From Orientallactaga sibirica (Eukaryota; Chordata; Mammalia; Rodentia; Dipodidae): 64,000 nucleotides of DNA. The stretch covers positions 3,348,001 to 3,412,000 of the forward strand of contig JAEOAD010000240.1 of NCBI GenBank assembly GCA_036365145.1. The letters run 5' to 3'. The notes beneath the pieces were generated by a model. It was not told the origin of the DNA. It did not search any database and was given only the letters and a program-made list of their open reading frames with translations. Positions 56,986 to 64,000 of this stretch are shown piece by piece (positions within the stretch are counted from its first letter, which is position 1; the number at the start of each line of letters is the position of its first letter). The position numbers and the translations under genes are program-made.

Positions 56986-58194
56986 TTCAGAGGATAGATT
57001 AGATTAGGTCAGCAGAATTGAGCCTCAATTATTACATCTTTGTTACTTTATAGCAAGAGAATGAGGCTTTCAGGAGATATATACCTATTCCCCTCATGAT
57101 ATGATGAAACCAAAAGGGACCCCTCACAGAACCTACAAAATTCTGTTTGGATTTTCAGGCTTCAAAATTATAAGCTTCAATATTCTTTCCTTTATAAAAT
57201 AGTAAGCCTCAGGTATTTCATACTAGTAATGGAAAACTGGCTTATGCAACCTTCTACTGAATGGAGTAGAAGGGAATAGGGTGGCAGCTGCTTTGTCTGG
57301 CCCATAGTAACTGAGTAAAGGCTGGCTAGCACTGTGGCCATAGGAGAGGCTGATCAGCACCACTCTGCTACCACAAGAATGGATTTAAACAAAAAACACA
57401 GATTGTCCACTTCTGGGAGTTTGTCTTCTGAACTTGCCACATAAATGGAAAGGCAATAGCTTTACCTTTGATTTCTGCATTGGAAACAATAGGAGATAAT
57501 CGAAATACATTGGTTTAAAGTCTGACAAGAGAAGTAAAAGAGAATTGTGAAGTGTCTGTGCCTCTGGGCTAGAAGTGTTAGACACAAGATCATACATGCC
57601 CAACAGAAGAAAATTATGAGACACAGAGATTGTGTTTTCAAACATATTATTATTATTTGATGTTTTGCATATAGAAAGGGTCATAGAGGAGTATAAATGG
57701 GAGTATTATTGACTAATTTTCATATGAGATGGCTTAAGAGACTGTTACTGTTTTTCTAAAAGACTTAAAAGTAAAGGTACAAGGAGTAGGTCTATGTTAG
57801 AGGCTTCTAGGACAAAACATTAAGCTGAGGAAGTATATGAAATGGTAAGAGAGCAAAAGAAGATGACAAGATTGTGCTGGATGAACTTCGAACTTCATGT
57901 TGTGATGTGTGATTTCTGAAAGATTGTCAAGGTCAAAGTGAAGGAAAGGGCAGTGTAGACTTTCTAAGTGCAGAAAAAAATCATGGATTTTTTTAAAGGT
58001 AGCACATGTGTGATTTTAATCTGCTATTGCATTTTATTTGTAATTTCAAGAGCAGAGAATTCTAGAATGAAAATCACTTCATAATTTTGAAGATATCATT
58101 GTCTTCCATCTTCCATTAAATTTGTAGGTATGTGAGTTATTCTCATAGTATTTTGATATTTGACATGTTTTGTGTGTGAATGTTGTTATTTATT
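56986..58194. other. Unique AT-rich DNA, nothing recognised
   Basis: No repeat or coding signal that I can support. Confidence 0.5.
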
Positions 58195-58440
58195 TTCTAT
58201 TTTTTTGGAATATTATTATTATTACTATTAACAACATGTTTTGTATGGATACATCATGTATTGGTACCCTCTTTTCCCTCATCCCTACCTCCATTCCTTT
58301 GGTGATACTCCTCAGTGGGGTTTCAAATATTCCCCATGGGGTTGTGGTTTATGATTTGTGAGAGCAGTAGTCAGTTATTTTTGGTGGAAGGGAATGCCTC
58401 TGGGCATTAGGTCTCAAGCTCATGGATTTCTACATGGTTT
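58195..58440 (-). mobile_element. L1 3' UTR fragment
   Basis: ttttgtatggatacatcatg, ccccatggggttgtggttta and agcagtagtcagttattttt are the reverse complement of text at 23420-23580. Short insertion. Confidence 0.8.
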
Positions 58441-59319
58441 GGGAAGTATGAATGAAAATGTCAGAGAAGAGTCAGGGTAGGTTTGGTAATGATGATATTT
58501 TAGTTGAATCTTGGAGCTATTGATAACCAATAGAAAGAATGAGTTTAGACTTCAGCTCTCCTGAGAGTAATGTTTTTGCTATACTATCCATATTTTTCCT
58601 TGTAAGAAGTTAACTTCAAAAGATTAAAGTTTAAAGATATCCATCCTACACAAAAGGCCTACACAAGATCAAATATATATGAGTAGGTTATTTTTGAAAA
58701 AAGGAGTCCAACTCAAAAATCCATAAAGAGAACCTTTACAAATTTTGTTTTTTAAAAAAGCTTATAAGCAAAGATTTAGTAAGTGAAAAATAAAAATATT
58801 TTTATATTGTGAGTCAATAACACTTGTTCCATCAATTTTCTTTCCATTTCTATAAACTTCATAAAATTCTTGTCTTTTTAAAAGTCCAAGAGAGCTTCAA
58901 TATAAAGTGTAAGGGCCAACCTGTAGAAAAATGTAGCAAGTGCCATTCTCCAGAGCACACTTGCAATAGAGCACCCCTCCCCCATGATGTCTAATATGTT
59001 GGAGCCAATGTGTGGAGAATGGCATCTCCCTCAATTCTTTACAGTTTTATTTTTCTCATTACACTTTGCACTCCCCACATAAAGAGTTCTTTTCCTCAAC
59101 TCTCACTATTTCAATAGCTTTGCTCTACTCTAGCCCTCCTCATCCTGATCATATCACCTCACATCTACCTGAGGGACAAAGCTGTGGTCAGAGGGAAGCA
59201 TACTAAACTTCAAGGTGGCAGTACTAGGAACCAGAGACTGTTAGGAAGTGAGTAGTTTACAGAAGTTCCTTCCCTCCCTCTCTTGCTCTCTCTTTATTTC
59301 TGTTTGTTGTGTTTTGGGG
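58441..59319. other. Unique DNA, nothing recognised
   Basis: AT-rich; 58880-59060 contains two related words (ccattctccagagcac, gaatggcatctccc) in opposite sense, but no repeat name. Confidence 0.45.
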
Positions 59320-59380
59320 AGGATTGAAACTGGCCATAGCATGCAAATCCTCTACCACTGAGCTATATCCCCACAGAGGG
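59320..59380 (-). mobile_element. ID-type SINE fragment
   Basis: gattgaaactggccatagca, tgcaaatcctctaccactga, then gctatatccccac: an antisense ID head with complementary A- and B-box words. Confidence 0.65.
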
Positions 59381-60139
59381 TACAATTTTACTACTGCCCT
59401 AAGAAATTGGACTCAGGGGACTCTTTTGGTCTTTTAACTTTGTGAGATCCCAGTGAGAAAACACCATCTATTTACCACAGAGTTGCCCCAACATGGTCAT
59501 TTAGTCTTCCCACAATTCAAACTCTAAGAAATAAGTGTAAGGTACTCAGTTTACAATATTTTATTATATTGCCCCTTAGGTATTAAGACATTTCCCCATC
59601 TTATCTATTCCCACAGTGTTTCATGTATATGCACATGTGTGACTGTTATTTATTTTATATGTAGAAGACCACCATATTTTCTCTTTATTAAGAACATTAT
59701 TCTGAGTTGTAAACCAATATATACACTTTGTACTTGATGTTCCTTAGGTGAAATTAAAACGCAGTATTTTTTAAGGCAAAATCCAACATTTCCCCTTCCT
59801 CTTCAAATTCTATCATCCTGTAACTCTATAATTTCTAGGAGGAATGGTTGACCATTCCCTTTGTCAGGGCTGGAAGTGAAGAATGATCATTGGAATCACT
59901 CCTTTTATTTGACGATCTCTGCTTTTCTATATCATTGTATACCATTGTAACTTTAGAGTGAGCATAGAATGTGAAAAAAGTGTGGAATAAAGAGATTTGT
60001 AGAACTAGGTATTGTAGAACTAGGATGGCAGTAGAAAAAAACATGAGAAATATCATCCAAATTTAGTATGGGAGGGTGGAGCTTCTACTGGTGGGATCTG
60101 TATCTGGCTTTCTGGGACATGTGGGATAGGCTGTTGCTC
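59381..60139. other. Unique DNA, nothing recognised
   Basis: No repeat or coding signal that I can support. Confidence 0.45.
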
Positions 60140-60260
60140 AGCCTCCTGCCCTATCTGTAAAATGAAGATGTGTTCACCTTTATATGTCACGGGCTAGTTC
60201 AAAGGTTTAAATTATAAGTCTACAAACCATATGTTATTATAAAGTCTCTTATTAAATCAT
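60140..60260 (+). mobile_element. MIR SINE relic
   Basis: cctgccctatctgtaaaatg, then aagatgtgttcacctttata and ggctagttcaaaggtttaaa follow the MIR core in sense orientation. Diverged. Confidence 0.5.
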
Positions 60261-60659
60261 CCAAATATATTTTCAATTCTGTTTGCAACTCATAAGTTAT
60301 AAAACCAGATGGTGTGAAAAATTGTAAAATGTCTTCACTTTTGTATGTAACTCATCTCTGTCAGTTATGAAATTAAATGTTTTTGATTAATAAGAATATA
60401 AAAAGAATTACAGTTTTATGAAACAGAGGAGTGGATCTAACACAGAAAGATGACATATTTGATAACAGAGCTATATTGATGTCATTAACAATGAGTGCTA
60501 GCAGAATTATGTAAGATCAGGATGAATTCAGGATGAATTTGCTGAGTTGGTGTGAGGGTAAATTTATGTAGGAAGAAAAAGTAAATATATTTATGAAAAT
60601 AGATGTTTTATTTGAAAATAAACCTATTTAATTTTATTTATTTCATTATATTACATAAT

Positions 60660-60875
60660 GCTAATTTATTTATTTATTTACAAGGAGAGGGCAGGGGACA
60701 GAGACATAGAGAAAGAATGAGTATGCCAGGGCCTCTTGCCACTGCAAACAAACTCTATCTACATGCATGTGCTACTTTGTGCACTTGACTTCACATGGGT
60801 ACTGGGGAATCAAATTCTGGACTGGTAGGCTTTGCAAAAAGTACTTCTAACCACCAAGCCATCTCTTCAACTCCA
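60660..60875 (-). mobile_element. tRNA-derived SINE (short type)
   Basis: Antisense copy: atttatttatttatttacaa, gccagggcctcttgccactg, catgtgctactttgtgcact, and an aagccatctcttcaactcc end. It directly abuts an L1 3' UTR copy. Confidence 0.9.
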
Positions 60876-60884
60876 TATTGTTAA

Positions 60885-61715
60885 TTTAAATATTCTTGGA
60901 TTCTATAGGTTGTGTTGGATAAAAGTCTAAGATACCCAGCAGGAAACAACTTGATGTAATGCTCATACAAGTGCAGTAGTGGCAATCAGCCATGGTGGGT
61001 AACCAACTGCTCTTGATTTGGCTAATAGATCCACTCAGTGGAATGGAACTCATTGCTGGAACTGGGAAATAAGTCAAAACCAGGTACAAAAAATGAGCTC
61101 AGTCTCCAAGATCAAGATACCACCAAATGTGGGCTAGAAGAGAGCGAACACATATAAAACTCCCTCCAAAACATCTATGGTCATCCTTTCTATCTAATAC
61201 TAACTTCTCTCTCCGTTGGAGAATTTGCTTATCTTTTTTCAGATGGACAATGAACCTGAACGGAGGATCAGCTAACCACACCTCACCAGGGCCCCAGCTG
61301 AAACCATAGAGTATTGCGGGGGAAGGGCAAGAATACAGAGTGCATGGCGATTACGACACTAGAAAAAGGCTGAAGGAAATAAACACAGAGAACATCCAAC
61401 TCCAACTAAGCCAGATATCCAGAGACACAAAGGCTCCCAAAGCCTCATCACTGCAGCAGAACTAAAATGACCCCAATGTGGCTCAGGGAAACTTGTGGAA
61501 GAGGGGGTGGAAAGATCGTTAGAGTCATAAGCTGGGGCATTATGCACAGAGACTGGGGCCTACCCCCCAGAACTCTTGACTAACCTCACAATGCATGACC
61601 CACATTCCCCACTGATGAGGGTCCCTTTGAAAGAGGGAGGACAGGGAGGAGGACAATGGAACCAATACTATGATTGTAAAATCAAAATAATAGAAATAAA
61701 AATATATATTTAAAA
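60885..61715 (+). mobile_element. L1 3' UTR copy (5'-truncated L1)
   Basis: A plus-strand copy closely matching the reverse complement of 2101-2950. Examples are ttgatttggctaatagatcc, agatatccagagacacaaag and tgaccccaatgtggctcagg. It ends with an A-rich tail (agaaataaaaatatatattt) at 61685-61715. No ORF2 content. Confidence 0.88.
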
Positions 61716-61909
61716 AAGTATGTGATCAGTCATGGCATACTGGAGAGGATGAAGATTGTGTTAAAATATGTAGTTTATTTAATAAGATGCATACATAAAT
61801 GTGTTATTTATCTGGCTATATGATTCCTATGGCCTTAGTATTTGGCCGTATAGTCACATGATCACTGATGGGTGCTTATGTTATAACATTTCAGAGTTTT
61901 AGGATGAAC

Positions 61910-62255
61910 AGTGCATTAGTTACTTTCTCATTACTGTGACAAAATACCTGACAGGTGCAACTTAAAGAAGGAAGGGTTTACATTGGGTCACATTTTAAGT
62001 CTATATCCCATCATGGTGAAGAATTGGTGGCTGCAGGAGTGGGAGACATCTGATCACATTACATATACAGAAAACAGAGAGTAATGAATATTAGTACTCA
62101 GCTCACTGTTTCTTTTGTATTCAGCCCAGGACTCCAGTTTATAGAATGGTGCCATTTAGGTATCATTTAGAGTGATCTTTCCACCTCAGTTAATCCAATC
62201 TAGAGAGTCCCTCCCAGGCAATGCCAGAGGATGAGCACCATTACATTCGGTTTGT
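61910..62255 (+). repeat. Rodent interspersed repeat
   Basis: gtgcattagttactttctca, ttactgtgacaaaatacctg, aagaaggaagggtttacatt and cacctcagttaatccaatct. A familiar rodent repeat (possibly a DNA-transposon type), but I do not assign a name. Confidence 0.6.
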
Positions 62256-63349
62256 TTTACTTTAATTCTACTGGATGTCAACATGTGTTGAAGGACCAAC
62301 AAGATTTTATGAATGCCTTAAATGAATGCTGAAAATTAGATTCCACTGTTCATGGGCAGTCAGTTGTAAATATTTTTCAGTTTTGAATCATTTTAAGATA
62401 TTTTAATAAGTCATCATCTAGGCTGTATATAATTTCTCTATTATATTGATACTACTTATATATGATTTAGTAGCAGTGCTTTTCCTGTACAGTTAATTCC
62501 AGCAATGCAAGCAATCTATGTGTTTTATTATACATATTATGTGCACTTTTTTTCTGGAAGGAGGATTAGAAATATCATTTGTAAAAGCATGAAAATATGT
62601 GAAATTCTCAGAATCATTAGGTTACATGAATCTGCATTTTAAAAAGCACTGTAATCATGATGCATTTTTATTTGTACCTGAAGATAATTTAATTCACTAA
62701 CTTTTGGTTCACAGCACAGAACAAATGTATATGTCTCATTCCCCATAATTCTCAGCCATCAGAATCTCAAAGTATATATTCAACCCGCCAATTTACTTTC
62801 ATCCTCCAAAATCATTCAGTCATTGATCTGGACACTCAAGGACTCATTAATTAGACTATTTTCAAAAATTATTTAATTTTCACATAAGTATTTTCTGTAT
62901 CTCAATACCTTTTGTATTCTCCAGTGTACAATCACAGCAAATGTAAATCACACATTCATTGTGTGGTGTTTATGTTTTCTTCTCCACCCAAACCACACCT
63001 AGTCTAGGTATTCAGGACTTTTCTTTCTTAGAAATTGTAAACAGTTTTTCTTTAGGTTTAGAGAGAAGCTTCTTGGAGGAGTAAAATATGTGGGAATCAA
63101 TGTTTGATGCTTGTATAAAAACTTGACCTTTGGTTCATAAATAGAAGTGATAAACCAAGAATACAGAAATGTTTGAGCAAATCTAAAATCATTAAACAAA
63201 AAGACAAAGAGGAAAAACATGTTAAATCTTTTTCAACAGAAAGAACTTTAAAAAATTCTAAATAAATAGCTTATTCATAGAGTTAGAGAAAATACCGTAT
63301 AAAAGAATAATCCAATAATCAATTATATTTAATTTAAATTTAAAATATT
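62256..63349. other. Unique AT-rich DNA, nothing recognised
   Basis: No repeat or coding signal that I can support. Confidence 0.5.
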
Positions 63350-63475
63350 CATTGGCTGGGAATGTACCTTAGTGGTAGAGGATTTATCTAGCATGCACTG
63401 AGGCTCTGGGTTTACATGCTCAGCACCACAAACAAACAGACAAAAATGCAAAACAAAATAAACAAGCTATATGAT
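63350..63475 (+). mobile_element. ID-type SINE
   Basis: attggctgggaatgtacctt, then agtggtagaggatttatcta (A-box part), gcatgcactgaggctctggg and tttacatgctcagcaccaca, followed by an A-rich tail with caaacaaacagacaaaa. Typical BC1/ID structure derived from tRNA-Ala, diverged. Confidence 0.85.
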
Positions 63476-64000
63476 TAGTAAACTTAACAGTCAAGTATAA
63501 AGATCAAGTAGAAGATAAAGTTTCAAAATAGTTTGGAAAATGAAGAATAAAGACAAAAATAAAGGTAAAGAACCCTTTCAAATTTCCTTAATAGTATATA
63601 CAGGAAGAGAATCAATCTGGGCAGTAGATTGGGGGAAGTAACCCTAAGACTATCACAGGAAGACCATACAGAGATGAAGCTAATGTGAAAGAGATAATTA
63701 AAGGTCCACTGGAATAAGTGAATCTAAGTCTATTCTAGGTAGGTCTTAAAGGGATGAGATCAGATTATCATTAGACCTTTCCCTGACAATATATCTTAGT
63801 AATGAAAGAACAAATTGTGAAATTCTGAAACCAATTTCTTTAAGCTAACATATCATATCACAGCCACTCTACCAAACAAGTGTGAGAGCAAAAATATATA
63901 TTCAAATAGGCAAGAATTCATAATTATTTTTGTATGTTTATGTGTATATTGTGGATATATATATGCATATTTGTATACATGTGGCAGAATGTTGGGGGGG
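63476..64000. other. Unique AT-rich DNA to window end
   Basis: Nothing recognised except a mixed (TA/TG) run at 63930-63985 and a terminal G run. Confidence 0.5.

Overview
This is vertebrate nuclear DNA, almost certainly from a rodent. It has no bacterial-style gene organisation, no rRNA or tRNA gene, and no intact host coding gene that I can support. The rodent call rests on dense interspersed repeats: 7SL-derived B1-type SINEs, B4-type composite SINEs, short ID-type SINEs, a tRNA-derived SINE with a (CT)n tail that starts like B2, young-looking L1 elements, and MaLR LTRs. The unusual B1 variant and the CT-tailed tRNA SINE suggest a non-murid mouse-like rodent, perhaps a jerboa relative, but that guess is weak. 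The long ORFs are pieces of L1 or of an endogenous retrovirus (ERV), or translations of low-complexity DNA.

Layout. 1-11.3 kb is a stack of four L1 elements, all on the minus strand. They are the 5' end of one that continues off the window (1-525), a 5'-truncated copy (526-1937), a near full-length but dead copy (2101-9549, about 7.4 kb, split by a SINE at 5484-5763), and an internally deleted copy (about 9640-11325). 11.3-24 kb is mostly unique AT-rich DNA with scattered SINEs, a solo MaLR LTR (14158-14502), a long pyrimidine tract (15448-15779), a cluster of inverted SINEs (20-22 kb), and a plus-strand copy of the L1 3' UTR (22690-23920). About 25.1-28.5 kb is an ancient minus-strand L1 broken up by younger insertions. 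28.9-35 kb is largely unique.

35.07-38.69 kb holds the most informative element: a class II (betaretrovirus-like) ERV. It has a full 5' LTR, a lysine-tRNA-type primer binding site, gag, pro and the start of pol, and then joins directly to the R-U5 end of a 3' LTR. The rest of pol, all of env and the U3 of the 3' LTR are missing. It lies in a B1 fragment and is flanked by the 6-bp duplication TCACAG. Gag, pro and pol lie in successive -1 frames, and a heptamer T TTA AAC sits in the correct phase before the gag stop. An in-frame extension upstream of the Met-Gly start of Gag carries a hydrophobic segment.

39-41 kb has two opposed copies of the L1 3' UTR forming an inverted repeat. 41-53 kb is mostly unique DNA with B1, B4, MIR and DNA-transposon relics. 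53.76-55.67 kb is a complete MaLR element (LTR-internal-LTR) with the duplication CCATC. 55.7-64 kb is unique DNA with ID, MIR, tRNA-SINE, L1 3' UTR and another rodent repeat.

No set of genes here works together as a pathway. The functional logic visible is that of retroelements, all of them damaged. Boundaries are by eye, usually good to about 10-20 bases; where a target-site duplication is given they are exact.
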